The position numbers were made by a program, and so were the translations under genes. From G039954875 sp047528275 (GTDB taxonomy: Bacteria; Bacteroidota; Bacteroidia; Flavobacteriales; Blattabacteriaceae): a stretch of DNA of 64,000 nucleotides. The notes below the pieces were generated by a model. It searched no databases. It was not told the origin of the DNA and was given only the letters and a program-made list of their open reading frames with translations. Shown in pieces: positions 38,966 through 50,697 of this stretch. Positions within the stretch are counted from its first letter, which is position 1, and the number at the start of each line of letters is the position of its first letter. The stretch covers positions 248,001 to 312,000 of the forward strand of contig CP180023.1 in NCBI GenBank assembly GCA_047528275.1. Reading direction: 5' to 3'.

Positions 38966-39586
38966 CTAGAGTAAAAATATGAAAATAAGTAGTTTAATCT
39001 TATTTTCATTTTTATTTAATGATTCCTCATTATTGAATTTTGAGAAATCCCTTACTTTTTTTTTCTGTAAAAATAGGCCGAATGAAGGTTTTTTTTCTTA
39101 TATATTTAGTTATAGTAATAATATTTTAGTTGATACAATATGGCGTGGATTTTGATAATATCCTTTCCTTCTTTTTGCGAATAGACCACATCACTGGGCT
39201 TAAGGATAAATTTAAATAATTTATTTATAGTTGCAGACTATCTACTCTTCCTAACTTTTTTATTTTCATTTTTAATGAAGTATTTTTTATGGATTTCAAC
39301 TTTCTACATATAGGATCTTTCTTGATAAATTTAGTGTAATTATAACAAAAAACATAACTAAAATACTCTTATTTAGATAGATTTATTGATGAAATAATAC
39401 AATCCTATGAATTTATTAAAGTTTTTTATAATTTAACTCTTTACTGGAATAAAGAGGGGTATTCCCTCTCATCATATTAAAGTGAATTTCATATTAATGT
39501 ATTGAAAAAAGTTGAAAGGTTTTTTATGAAGAAACAACTGTTTTTGTTTTCAATTTTCTTACGTTTTCATTTTATTTTTAAATGAA
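38966..39586. other. AT-rich intergenic between tRNA-Asp and mvaA
   Basis: No gene found. Minus-strand reading gives one short protein-like string, LKPSDVVYSQKEGKDIIKIH near 39150-39210, that I cannot name. The rest is A/T-rich and presumably includes the mvaA promoter. Confidence 0.4.
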
Positions 39587-40912
39587 ATGAACAAAAAACT
39601 GATTAAAGGTTTCTCTAAAAAGACTAAGGAAGAGAAAGTAAGTTGGGTTGTACAACATTTTTTAGATAATGATCCTGAGGCTCATAAACTTTTACTTACT
39701 TATTGGTATGAAGATGTGGCCCTACAAAAGCTGCACGATGAATTCTCCGAAAATACTCTATCAAATTTCTATATGCCTTTTAGCATAGCCCCCAATTTTT
39801 TAATCAATGACCAGCTGTATGTTTTACCTATGGTCATCGAGGAAAGTTCAGTGGTAGCAGCTGCATCCAAGTCCGCTAAATTTTGGCTCGAACGTGGCGG
39901 TTTTAAGACCCATATACAATCAATGCGAAAACCTGGACAGGTACATTTCCTCATGCATACAACAACTCCTCGACTGGAAAAATTCTTCAAGCAAGTTTTG
40001 AAAGAACGTCTTTTCAAAGATACCGAAGAGATTACCAAGAGCATGCGAGTCCGTGGCGGTGGAATCTTAGAAATCACATTGAAAGATAAATCAACCGAAT
40101 TATCAGATTATTTCCAAATCGAAGCCATATTTGATACCTGCGATGCTATGGGAGCAAATTTTATCAACTCTTGTTTGGAACAATTCACCCAAACCCTCAA
40201 GTGGGAGGTAGCTGCAAACGATTATTTTGATGAAGAAGAAAAAAATTCCCTTCAAGTGATCATGTGTATCCTGTCTAACTATACGCCCGAGTGTATTGTC
40301 CATGCAGAGATGAGTTGCCAGATCAAGGTACTTGAAGATGACTTTGGTATGACTGCTAAAGAGTTTGCCTCTAAATTTCATCGTGCATCAAATATTGCAG
40401 TACTCGAACCCTACCGAGCTGTGACACATAATAAAGGGATTATGAATGGCGTAGATGCGGTAGCCATAGCCACGGGGAACGACTTTCGTGCAATAGAAGC
40501 CTGTGCTCATGCATATGCTTGCAAAAGTGGTCGATATACCAGCTTAACTCACTGCGAACTGAAGGATGATCTTTTTCGTTTTTGGATCGACCTACCCATC
40601 GCTGTAGGTACTGTAGGTGGTTTAACAACGCTCCATCCGTTAGTAAGACTTTCCTTGAGAATGCTGGGAAATCCTTCAGCTAAAAAATTAATGGAAATCA
40701 TTGCTGTTTCAGGTTTGGCTCAAAACTTTGCGGCGCTTAGTTCATTGATCACCACTGGGATACAACAAGGTCATATGAAAATGCACCTACTGAATATCCT
40801 CAATCAACTTGGGGCTACCGATACAGAAAAAGATCATTTTATGAATTTTTTCAAAGACAAAACTGTCAGCCATCACCTGGTACTGAAGGAATGGAAGAAA
40901 CTAAAGAGTTGA
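39587..40912 (+). CDS. mvaA: Hydroxymethylglutaryl-CoA reductase, class II type
   Basis: 441 residues, the usual size of bacterial class II HMG-CoA reductases. Motifs in order: ENTLSNFYMPFSIAPNFLIN (substrate-binding EN..g.y..P.g.A.nf), EESSVVAAASKSAKFW, DAMGANFINSCLE (NAD(P)H site), the catalytic Lys283 in VTHNKGIMNGVDAVAIATGN, GTVGGLTTLHPLVRL and the C-terminal SGLAQNFAALSSLITTGIQQ with GHMKMHL. The enzyme converts HMG-CoA to mevalonate, or the reverse. In Flavobacteriia and relatives it serves isoprenoid synthesis through mevalonate. It is isolated in AT-rich debris, so selection clearly keeps it. Cofactor preference is not decidable. Confidence 0.94.
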   Translation: MNKKLIKGFSKKTKEEKVSWVVQHFLDNDPEAHKLLLTYWYEDVALQKLHDEFSENTLSNFYMPFSIAPNFLINDQLYVLPMVIEESSVVAAASKSAKFWLERGGFKTHIQSMRKPGQVHFLMHTTTPRLEKFFKQVLKERLFKDTEEITKSMRVRGGGILEITLKDKSTELSDYFQIEAIFDTCDAMGANFINSCLEQFTQTLKWEVAANDYFDEEEKNSLQVIMCILSNYTPECIVHAEMSCQIKVLEDDFGMTAKEFASKFHRASNIAVLEPYRAVTHNKGIMNGVDAVAIATGNDFRAIEACAHAYACKSGRYTSLTHCELKDDLFRFWIDLPIAVGTVGGLTTLHPLVRLSLRMLGNPSAKKLMEIIAVSGLAQNFAALSSLITTGIQQGHMKMHLLNILNQLGATDTEKDHFMNFFKDKTVSHHLVLKEWKKLKS

Positions 40913-43080
40913 CACAACGAATTCCGTATAATTTAAATAGGAACCAAAATCTATTAAGATGAGATTCTTGAGCTGTAAAAATTATTCATTACTGTAGAGT
41001 AGCTCTGTCTTATTCTTATAAACTAGTATAAAGTAAATCAGACAGATCATAAAAAGAACACTAAAATAATAATAGTTAAAATAAAAATATATAAAATAAA
41101 ATTCTATCTCTACAAATAGAGATCAAAAAAAACATCTAATGGTAGTCTATCCTTTTTAAGAGAAAATATTGAGTCATTTTTTGATGAGCATGGGAGGAAA
41201 AACTAAGAGCTTTCAGAAGAAGCAGATGGTTTTATAGATGATAAAAATACATTGAAAAAATAATATTTTTTTTTAAAAAAAAGTTGAATAATATCACTGA
41301 GTACATAAATGATTATAGATAAAATAAGTATTAATTAAAAATATATTAAGAAAACTAATTCAAGAAAATAAAGCACTGAAGGAGGAAAAATCCAAACTAG
41401 AAGAAGAACTAAAATTCAATGAATCAAAAGTAAGCTTTTGCTAGTGTATAAAACATTTTGATTTTTTCACAACAGTAAAAATTTCCCTAGGCTTAAAGCT
41501 CAATACAATATCTAGGTACGGTAAGAACAAGATTTTTATTTAGTTAAATAATTTAAAATAAAAAATTAATATACAAGTAAAATAATCCTTATGATATTCA
41601 ATATACCATAATAGTGTAGAAAAAATATCATAAAGAAATAAATCCTTCACAATTTTCATATGATAAAATTTGAAAATGGAAAAATCAATATCAATAAAAA
41701 AAAATCTATTTCTATCTTATACTCTTCAGAAACTAGTTATCAATAATAGTCTCAATAAAAGAAGCATACAAAATTAAAAGTATATCACTTCAAAAAAATA
41801 AACTGAAGATCAAATAGAAACAAGGTCTATCAAGGATAAGCCTACCCAACAGTTGACCTTGAAAAAGGATAGAGTGGAGTAAATAAATCGTATATTATTA
41901 TTTAATAGTTTTTTAATAAATTATAGCAGGAATAAAAAATACTTTTTTATAAAAAAATATTTTCTAGCTATCATTATTTTGGCTATGCTGAGCCAGTTGC
42001 GCCATGGTCTTTACAGGTATTAAGGATAGAATTCAGATCATCTCAACTCTTTCATCTATTACGGTATATGTAATAGGTCTAAAACAATGTAAAACTCTTT
42101 TTGTGTATTCGAAGTATAAAGATCCCTAACCATTGTAGATGTAGAATTAAAACTGAGGAGTTATGCAACGAAGTCTTTTGAATTATAAAGATACTTTAAT
42201 TCTCTCAGTTTTCTAAACTTTTTTGGACTTCTCGGTTGGGGATAGATATTGCAACAGGTGTGGTCATGAAGTACGATATAGAAGAGATTACGATATTTAA
42301 TTACAAAATAAATAATTATATAAATAATTTTATTTTAAATTAATTTAATATTATAAAATATGTTTTATATTCAAAAAATGAATATTATCATATAAAAAAC
42401 CGTAAGCTTATCATCACTAAATCAAGGATATATTTTAATATTGATTTCCGTATATCTATTCATAGTAGGGAGAGACGAGAGAGGAATTTTTAGTGTCTCT
42501 ATAATGTAGTTACGTTGATCTTTTGAAGATCCCATTTGGGATGTATTAGAGTGTCTTTTTTTCGAACATCCTTCAGCGCCTTTAAGACCTAGTAGTTCTT
42601 TTTCTTTAACCTAGAGTGTAGTAATAATATTTTCTTAATCTTAAATTTTAAATATTTATTAAAATATAAATATTTAAATTATTTTTATAATAATATTAAA
42701 AATATAAATTGAATTTATATTAGAATTAAAGAAGTACTCTTCTTTGATTATGAGACTAAAATGTATAGAATGGAGGTATCTCACATGAGATGGTTTACCT
42801 AGTCTATAAAATAATTTTCTTTAAATTCCCCATACAACAAGAAGATTTACCATTTTTTTTAAAAAAGAATCACTACTTGGTGATTTTAAGGACGTGGTTA
42901 TATTCACTAGAAATACTAAAGATTAAGGGGAAATAACCCATTAATTTTATAAAAAAAATAAATTTAAAATTTTCTTTTTTTCCTCAATAGATACCCCCTC
43001 ATTGATCCCCTAGAAAATATTTATCATTAAATGGAATAAAATACGAAAATTTAATATTTCTTGTCAATTTACTATTTTCT
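40913..43080. other. Decayed AT-rich region
   Basis: No intact gene. A short coiled-coil remnant reads ENKALKEEKSKLEEELKFNE on the plus strand near 41360-41420. On the minus strand near 42410-42615 an ATG-less frame reads KEKELLGLKGAEGCSKKRHS and KDQRNYIIETLKIPLSSLPT, unrecognised. T9A8 (41266-41282) and T8A6 (42853-42866) tracts are present. The rest is homopolymer-rich DNA. Confidence 0.4.
41266..41282. repeat. T9A8 self-complementary tract
   Basis: Same T9A8 design as at 6155-6171, in a fully decayed stretch about 350 bp after mvaA. Confidence 0.5.
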
Positions 43081-44960
43081 ATTTATAATCAAATAATATG
43101 AACACAAGAGATAAACTTGATATATTTTTATTATAAATACAAAATTTTCCCATCTCAATATAAACTATTCTTTATTTCTTATTAAGAAATAAGTATTTTT
43201 CAGCTAGAAAAAGTTCTCCAAGATTGGATCATACAGTTTGATTTTATGGATGAGTCGTAACTTAAACAATTTAAACACTATCGGATTGGATGCTTTTCTA
43301 TACTGTATTATCCCAATTCTTCCAATGTTTCTCTAGATAGCTTTATTCCCATAAACAAATGATTTCTTTCTCTTGCGTTTTACAATAGCACTATCAAGTC
43401 TTATATACTAGATGAGTTGTCGATCCTAAATTACTATGTGAGCAAAATCCCCCAAGAAACTTTTCTAAAGATTCAAGATAATAAAATTTTCGGATCAATA
43501 GTTTCTATTCGTGATGATCTTCTCACTTGCGTAGTTTTCATGAGATGGGTTTGGGCGTCTCACCGAGACTATAGATTTTCCACCTCCTGATGAGGTCCTA
43601 TTGCAACTTTTAATTCGGTTGAAGGATCTGACTACGAAGCTCATCATTGATCTAAATGAATTTCTTTCTCTTGAAAAAGACTTACATCGATATAAAACCC
43701 TGTCTGAATTTAGTCGTCCAATACAGGTTGGGTACAGCTTACGAGAAGCTTATTATGAGCTCATCTACATCTGTAATATTACACTCAGCATGTTTTTGAA
43801 ATTTGGAACATTCTGGATCGATCTTAGTAATAACGAAATTAATAAAGGAATCTAGTGATATGTTTTTAACATGATGATCTTATTGAGAAGAAATTTTGTT
43901 TGATCCCCAAAAAAATAGAGACATAACCGATTGATTTTGAGATGGAAAACTTTGGGGGGAGGATAAAACGTTTCATTACAGTGCAAATTTTACTGTATCT
44001 TAAATAAATCAAAGATAAAAATACTGGTATTTTAGCATTAAGTTTAAAATTACTATACTATGAATGCAAAGTAATTTTTTTTCTATTTCTCTACTCAATT
44101 AGTCTTTCCCATAGAAGAAAAATCCCTATCTGGCTGAGATAGAAAAATTAGTACCCCAATGGATTGATCAATATGATTTTTCGCAGGAGGATATCCATGA
44201 GAAGTATAAAAAGGAAATGTTTAATATGTTTACTTACTATTCTTCCTCAATACCAATTTAGAGACATTTATTCTAATGAGTAGATGGTGGATTTAGGTTT
44301 TTATTTATGATGACTTCTATGGTTCTCATCTTATTGATGAACTTTGATCTACATCAGACCATGCAGTAGAAATACTCCAAAGCAAAGAATCAATTATAGA
44401 TAATGAATACATTCATTAAATGGCTCTCATACGCGATGAATGTTTTGCCTGTGATTCAATCTCAAAATGAATAGAACGCTTCATTGAGAGTCACAAGTTT
44501 TACTTTCATAGTGTGATCATGGAAAGAGCTTATAGCTATCATAATCCTGTATGATATTCTTTTATGAAGGAATACGAAGACATGTGTAGAAAAATAGTAG
44601 GCGCATATCCTATAATTAATATTTAGAATTATGTATAGTTTCTATAATTAAATTCGAATATTTATGACGATATTATGAATATAGCTTCCCTATTCAGGTG
44701 TATATCTACTGTGCATCGAAAATGGGATATCACAAAGTATTCTATCAGGAGATACATTATTAATGAAAGTATATCAATTATTTAAATATCTCAACAGTAA
44801 GATTTCTTACGAAATAGTCTGTGAATTTTTGAACATAGCAATAAAATTTTTTGAAGGCTAGCAAATGGATCTGAATCTTGACAAGTCTATGAAACCTATT
44901 TTGGTCGATACCTACAGATGATTATCTATAAGACTGTAGCCTTGATTGGATCATCTCTGA
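43081..44960 (+). pseudogene. Unrecognised plus-strand gene debris
   Basis: Protein-like strings remain: IDFPPPDEVLLQLLIRLKDL with TTKLIIDLNEFLSLEKDLHR at about 43565-43695 (partly open, 43601-43855), EIEKLVPQWIDQYDFSQEDI near 44135-44195 and IRDECFACDSI near 44430-44465. The 'FPPPDEV' followed by a helical pair faintly recalls Fic-domain proteins, but no HPFxxGNGR motif is present, so I do not name it. No intact gene. Confidence 0.3.
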
Positions 44961-44964
44961 AGAT

Positions 44965-45720
44965 TGAATTCTTCATCGGTCGGAGTTGGTGAACAAGGCA
45001 TCACAGATCTTTACGAAGTAGGAAAAAATGTTGGTATCGCCTTTCAAATCTAAGATGATTTGCTTTACTTTTATATTAGTACAGAGGAATTTGGAAAAAA
45101 AACAAGTCGGGTATAGCTCTGAAAATAAAAAGATTATCCTCCATTTCAAAGCTCTATAAAAAGCCGATGTGAGAGAAGTTGAGAAGAAAGATCTCCTCAT
45201 GTAATTCATCGATGATCTCATTGCACGGACCAAATGAGAAACCCCATAGACTTTTTTATTCCATGATGATATCAAAGTTTTTCAGCAGTGTTTCAGCTTG
45301 TTTTGAGGCATCTTCAGCTGTGTCTCCATCGATGATGAACTATCTTAGTCTATCAAAACTACTCGATACTCCTTGGAAGGTCATCGGTAGGGGCGATGAC
45401 AGTTGAGCAATCTGCTGACTTTTTGTCCTGGTAACCCCAATTTTTTCAATACGACAACTGCAGTGATCAGCCGATATATCATTAAAGGACAATATTCCGA
45501 GTATTTTAGAGGTTTCAATGCTATTGAGTACCGATCCTACACAGTTGGTATTTAGCTTGATGAACTCATCTACCAAAGGAACAGGATTGTCCGGCAAAAC
45601 TGGGGTAATTTTTTTTTTCTTAATGAGAAATAGACTTCGATAGACTCGCTTGTTAATCAAACGGATAAATTCTGTCCGTGTACCTGAGGCATTGCACTCG
45701 AGAAAGATTATGGTTTTCAT
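44965..45720 (-). pseudogene. Probable ATP-grasp-type protein remnant
   Basis: The minus-strand frame 45720-45340 reads MKTIIFLECNASGTRTEFIR, later ILGILSFNDISA and SSPLPMTFQGVSSSFDR. This recalls the N-terminal pre-ATP-grasp domain of carboxylate-amine ligases (start 'MKTIvFiE.n.sGs..eair', then 'I.Gi.SF.D'). Further fragments continue to 44973 in another frame (SMNYMRRSFFSTSLTSAFYR). Frame breaks and stops make it non-functional. The family assignment rests on a loose pattern only. Confidence 0.35.
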
Positions 45721-46055
45721 AGGTCAATGGGATTTTTGAAGATATTTTGATGAGGTTTGGTAATGTTTTTTATCGTCGATAATTTTCTATCTTAGATAAA
45801 TAATCCTATAAAAATACTTAATATATATATTATAAAATATTATATAAATAAATTTCAAAATATGTCGCATTCAATTTTTTTTAAAAGATCACGACCTTGG
45901 TAGTTTTTCATGTCATCTGCTTTGGGTTAGCAATGATTTTCCGGATTAATTTCGATATTTGACTCATTCTGTAAAGTGATATTTTTCATTTAAATCCTTA
46001 ACGAGAACTATTTTTAATAAAATATATTTATTTTATCTTATTTTTAATAAAATTT
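45721..46055. other. AT-rich spacer before hsdM
   Basis: Almost pure A/T in parts (45780-45860 and 46010-46060), with a T8A4 tract at 45875-45886. It holds no gene. It may contain the former hsd promoter. Confidence 0.4.
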
Positions 46056-46059
46056 CAAT

Positions 46060-47230
46060 ACTAGAAAAAATCAGTTCAAAAGATATCAACACTACGATTT
46101 GGAAAGCTTGTGATACCTTCCGATGCGTCATCGATGCTGCCCAATATAAGGACTATATCCTGACCATGTTCTTTGTTAAATACCTCTTGGACTTCTGGAA
46201 GGAGAGGGAGCATCATTATAAGTAAGAATATGAAGGTGATTTGGCCCATTTAGAAAGGTTTTTGAAGTATGAGTGCTTTAAGGCCCCTACTAAATCTACC
46301 TTTTATTATTTCTATAAACATATCGAACATAATGTACTATAATTCCATACTGATGGAAAGATCCGTAAAAAAACGTTGGACAAACTTATCAACATTGCCT
46401 TAAAAAAGCTTGAAGAAGCCAGTCCAGGCCGTACTGTAGATAGAAACCTCACCTTGAAGCATTTTCTGAATGACTTTGTGGGTTTTGATTTGCAATCTTC
46501 GCACCTGACAGGTAAAGATATCATCGGTGATGCTTACGAATTTCTCATCACCCATTTCGCTAACGATGCATGCAAAAAAGCTAATGAATTCTATACCCTT
46601 TTAGAGATCTCAACACTTTTAGCTAAATTAGTTGATCCGTACTCTGGTAACCGTATTTGCGATCCAAATCATGGTTCAGGCTCTTTACTGATCAAAGTTG
46701 TCTGAGAAGTTGGAAATATAAACTATAAGCTCTGTGGTCAGGATATCAACGGCAGTATCTTGGCATTGATACGGATGAATATGTTTTTGAATGAGCAGGA
46801 CGATGCTGATATTGAATGGGGTGATACCCTCGGTGACCTTCGTTTGGTCGAAGGTGATAGCTTGATAAAATTTTATGTTGTAGAATCCAATCCACCTTTT
46901 TCTTTGGATAAATAGGGTAGCGATAAAACTTCTTCAGATTGATATAATTGGTATCATCTCGGTATACCCACCAAAAGTAGGTGGGATTATACTTTCATCA
47001 TCCATATGATTGAGACCGCCTATGAGGATGTCGGTTGAGTATGAGTGATCGTCCCGCATGGAGTGCTTTTCAGGGTCAGCAGCGAGGGAAAAACATGTCT
47101 GGATTTGATTAAGGAGAATTTGCTTAATGTTGTGATCGGACTGCCTAATAAGCTCTTTTTTGGTACGGATATTCCGACCGTTGTTTTATATCTTGCTAAA
47201 TGTTCTTGAGGATTCTGAAAAGGAAGAACT
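46060..47230 (+). pseudogene. hsdM: Type I restriction-modification methyltransferase subunit HsdM, broken and truncated
   Basis: Reads LEKISSKDINTTIWKACDTF, then YILTMFFVKYLLDFWKERE, a frame change, TLDKLINIALKKLEEASPGR, FGFD...DIIGDAYEFLITHF, NEFYTLLEISTLLAKLVDP (family 'GEFYTP..v..ll..lv.P'), ICDPNHGSGSLLIKVV (SAM-binding DPtcGSGsLLi), the catalytic NPPF in VESNPPFSLDK, and IVPHGVLF and LPNKLFFGTDIPTVVLYLA. Stops include a TAG at 46913-46915 where Trp is expected (DKWG) and several TGA codons. The final ~100+ residues are missing. HsdM would methylate adenine in the recognition site, so modification is lost. Confidence 0.92.
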
Positions 47231-47269
47231 ATTAAAATGTAAGGTACTAAATAATAGGAAGTTGAAAAA

Positions 47270-47475
47270 TATCAAGTTAAGGATTCTTTCAATTGAAGGC
47301 CAACAAAGGATTGTATTAATTCTTGATGCTCGGTTTTTTTTGGATCAAGTGTTACCAAAAACACCTCACCATCCTTCAATAATAAAAAAATCCTATGCAG
47401 AAGCTATTCACAGGTCAGTTGCGCGTAAAGACAGAGAATGAATTTATTTGAAAATAAAAATTAAAGAAAGTATAT
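47270..47475 (+). pseudogene. hsdS: Remnant of HsdS specificity subunit (C-terminal end only)
   Basis: IEGQQRIVLILDARFFLDQV at 47292-47350 matches the 'EQ.rIv.iLda' start of an HsdS conserved helix, and MQKLFTGQLRVKTENEF at about 47395-47445 matches the common end of that helix ('KkglMQ.LftG.lR'). Only about 200 bp separate the truncated hsdM from hsdR, far too little for a ~1.2 kb hsdS. An internal deletion has therefore removed the HsdM C-terminus and both target-recognition domains. Confidence 0.6.
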
Positions 47476-47477
47476 GA

Positions 47478-50400
47478 GATGAGCACACCCTCGTTTCTCG
47501 AGGATCACATTGCGCAATAGCCCGCCTTTCGTCTGTTTATCATTGCTATCTCAGTTTTCTGATGAAGCATCCCAGAACAGAGGCGGTTGCATTACTCAGG
47601 TACTGCTCGATGGTAGTTTGGAGGAGTATTTTGATGAATCAATAAGATCCATTTACAAGGGGCAATCCTATAACTTTACAATAAGTCAATATCCAAGCTG
47701 CAATACTCGCTGTACGCCAGTTGCCCATGCAGAATGGATATTTAATAACCAATAATGAGCTTTATGAACTGCTCATCCTCGGTAAAATTTTTCAACAAGA
47801 CATATTGGGCGATAAGAAAAGCCATTCTATTATGTATACCGATTGGGATGATCCGAAAAACAATGTCTATCATCTCACCGAAGAGTTTACCGTAGTACGA
47901 AGTCGAAGGACTAATACCTATTGTCAAGATATCATCCTCTTTGTCAACGACATCCACCTGATCATTATTGAGTGTAAAAGTCCTCGGATCAAAGATCCTA
48001 TTGAATAAGCTATCGTACAACATCTCCGCAATCAACAAAAGAATGAAATCCGAAGCTTGTATTACTATTCACAGTTCGTATTAGTCTTGTTGGGTACATC
48101 AGGATCGTTATGCGATCACTGTTACACTGAAGATGTATTGGAGCGTGTGGTAGGAAGAATTCAAATGTGAAGAAGAGAAGCAAGCCTATGAATAGGCTTT
48201 ACAGTTGCTCAAAAATGCTCCTTTCTTCCCTAAGATGCAAGGTAAGTTGGTACAGATGAACAAAGCTTTACCTGATTCTGTGGTGGAGTATGAAGCTTCT
48301 TTGACTGTCTGATAACAAGACCGTTTGCTCTACAACTTTTACCGACCAGAACGCGTGCTCGATTTGATACGTTATTTCATTTTTTTTGAAGCTCATGTGA
48401 AGGTGATCACTCCTTATTAGGAGTATTTTGGTACCAGGATATACTCGATAAGATCATAGACATTTAGCCTGATGAGCGATGTAAAGGAGGTGTTATCTAG
48501 CACACCCAGGACAGTGGCAAATCCCTAAACATGGTGAGCCTCGTCTAGTTGATCATCCTGCACTTAGAGATCAAGGAGATCCTCGGCTCTTCTTGGTCAC
48601 CGATAGGGTTAGTCTCCTTGAGCTGCTCAAGGAGACCTTCCAAACTTGTGGTAAGAAGGTCAAGTAGATCCAATTAGGCTAACACTTGGTTGAGCTCATT
48701 TAAACAAAGGATGGGGCTTATCATTACTACAGTTATCAAAAAATTCAAGTCTCCTGTTGGCCAAATACCACAAGCCTTTGAATCCTCTAAGATCTTAGTA
48801 TTGCTCGACGAGGTTCACCGGAGTCACTACAGTAGTTTCAAGGTCAAGATGCAAAAGTTCTTTCCAAAGTGCTGCTTCATCGCCTTCACCGGTACACCTA
48901 TGATTAGGAAGGATAAAAACACTTCAACCAGATTTTCCGGTATTATTCATATATATTCCATTATCGATTCCGTGCGCGATGGTGCTGTGGTGTCCTTGTT
49001 CTACGAAGGACATCACATGGAAATGTGGGTCAATGAAAAACCTATAGATGATCATTTTGATAGGGTCACTGAGCCTCTGACTGATTATAGCAAGGAGACC
49101 TTAAGAAAAAACTCTTCAAGCGTAGTGCCGTATTGCGATCGATGGATTTCATTGAAAGCACAGCTTGGAATATTATCAAATATTTTGACGATCATATCAA
49201 TGGGACAACTTTTAAACGAAAGTTGGTCCCACTGGACAAACATTTGTCCGTTCGTTATCGTGAATTTTTCAAGAATGTTGGCAAGGTTTCAACCAAGTTG
49301 CTTATCTCCCATTCCGATATATAAGAAGGGGAGGACGATGCCTTTGAAAAATCTGATAATACAGTGAAAAAATTTTGGTCTTCTATGCTGGATCGGTATG
49401 AAAATAATGATCACTATGAGAGATTTGTGATCAAAGTTTTTAAAGAGCAGAAAGATTACCGATCTGATCATCCTCATCGATAAGTTTTTGACAGGATTTG
49501 ATGCTCTACTGAATCAAGTTCCTCTACCTTGCTCGTGGTCTCAAGGACCATAGCCTCTTTCAAGCCATCGCTAGGGTAAATCGTGTCTATCCATGTAAAG
49601 ACTATGGATATATTATCAATTATTATGGAAATTTTAAGAATCCAGATAGCGATTTAAAGATGTATGCCAATGACGATCACGCTTTTGATGATGCAGATTG
49701 GGTTAGTACCCTCAAATTGATAAGTAACTCGCTCGATGGGTTACCGTAAGCCCATTCGGAACTATAAGATATTTCAAAAGAGATTAAGAACAAGTACGAT
49801 AAACCTGTCTATGAATAATTGCTCTCGGATGAACTGATGCGTTACCGTTTTTATGAAAAACCATCTATTTACGCTTGCTTATTGGCCTTGTACTTATTCA
49901 GTTTAGACTTTATAAACAGTAAGCTGCAGAGACAGATAGAAAAACACAAAATTGATCTGTCCTTTTTCTTGAATTTGAAGATTTCGGTCAAGCGGCGTTA
50001 TTCCAACGATATTGATTACAGAGAATATGAACCTCAGGTGAAAAAGCTTATTACAGGCATATCACCTCTAATGGGAATGTATTGCGTCTGACTGATCCGG
50101 TGAAGAGCTCAATACAAATAGCCGAGGAGAAAAAGATCGATACTAAGGCGGTCAAATTGGATTATATTGCCAGCTGTACGGTCAGAGCAATTAACCTAAA
50201 TATGAGTGAAGATCCTCTCTTTTACAAACGGATTTCTGTCCTAATCAAGAAGACCATAGAGGAATATCATCAGTAATGAATCGATGAACCCCAATACCTG
50301 CATAGAGTCCGTTCTTTTTAAGAAACCTTTCTCAAGGGCAAGCAAAAAGATTTACCTCGCGATATTTAGAATAATCCATCGGACATCCCATTTTACAACC

Positions 50401-50697
50401 TAAATGATGAGTTTTTAGAGAAAGAATTTTTAGACCAAGCTAATCGGTCTGATTTCGCTGTAGAAATTGCACATGGCCTTGATGAAGCGATCCGTATCTA
50501 ACTCTTTGATCAAGGGAAATTCCTGGTCGATTGGCAACGTAATTCCGAACTCGAACGCCGGATGAAAAGTGCCATGGATCGGTTGCTTTTTCATGTCAAG
50601 AAACAATACAGCTTGGATATAGATTTTGATCGGATTGACCGTTTGATTGCCGAGAGCGTCGAGATAGTTTTAATCAAATATGTTGAATCGAAATAAT
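47478..50697 (+). pseudogene. hsdR: Type I restriction enzyme R subunit HsdR, many frameshifts and stops
   Basis: The start MSTPSFLEDHIAQ is hit by a TAG after 13 codons. Further blocks follow: LNRGGCITQVLLDGSLEEYF-like DNA, MQNGYLITNNELYELLILGK, NVYHLTEEFTVVRS and IILFVNDIHLIIIECKSPRI (nuclease core, 47720-48005), Walker A HTQDSGKSLNMVSL at 48501-48542, DEVHRSHYSSFKVKMQKFFP (DEAD-box II at 48807) with AFTGTPMIRKDKNTSTRFSG (motif III), then FLTGFDALLNQV, SLFQAIARVNRVYPCKDYGY (motif VI region) and a C-terminal helical end to 50697. At least ten lesions separate them. Restriction is surely lost. Confidence 0.94.

Noticed and set aside
43565..43855. Fic-domain protein
   Set aside because: Only a weak 'FPPPDEV' resemblance; the diagnostic HPFxxGNGR motif is absent in any frame.
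46060..50697. Sequencing errors as the cause of the many frame breaks
   Set aside because: Neighbouring genes of several kilobases (dnaE, carB, the M1 peptidase) have no errors, and breaks are accompanied by deletion of hsdS and by amino-acid drift at conserved sites. A single error remains possible only for 22740.
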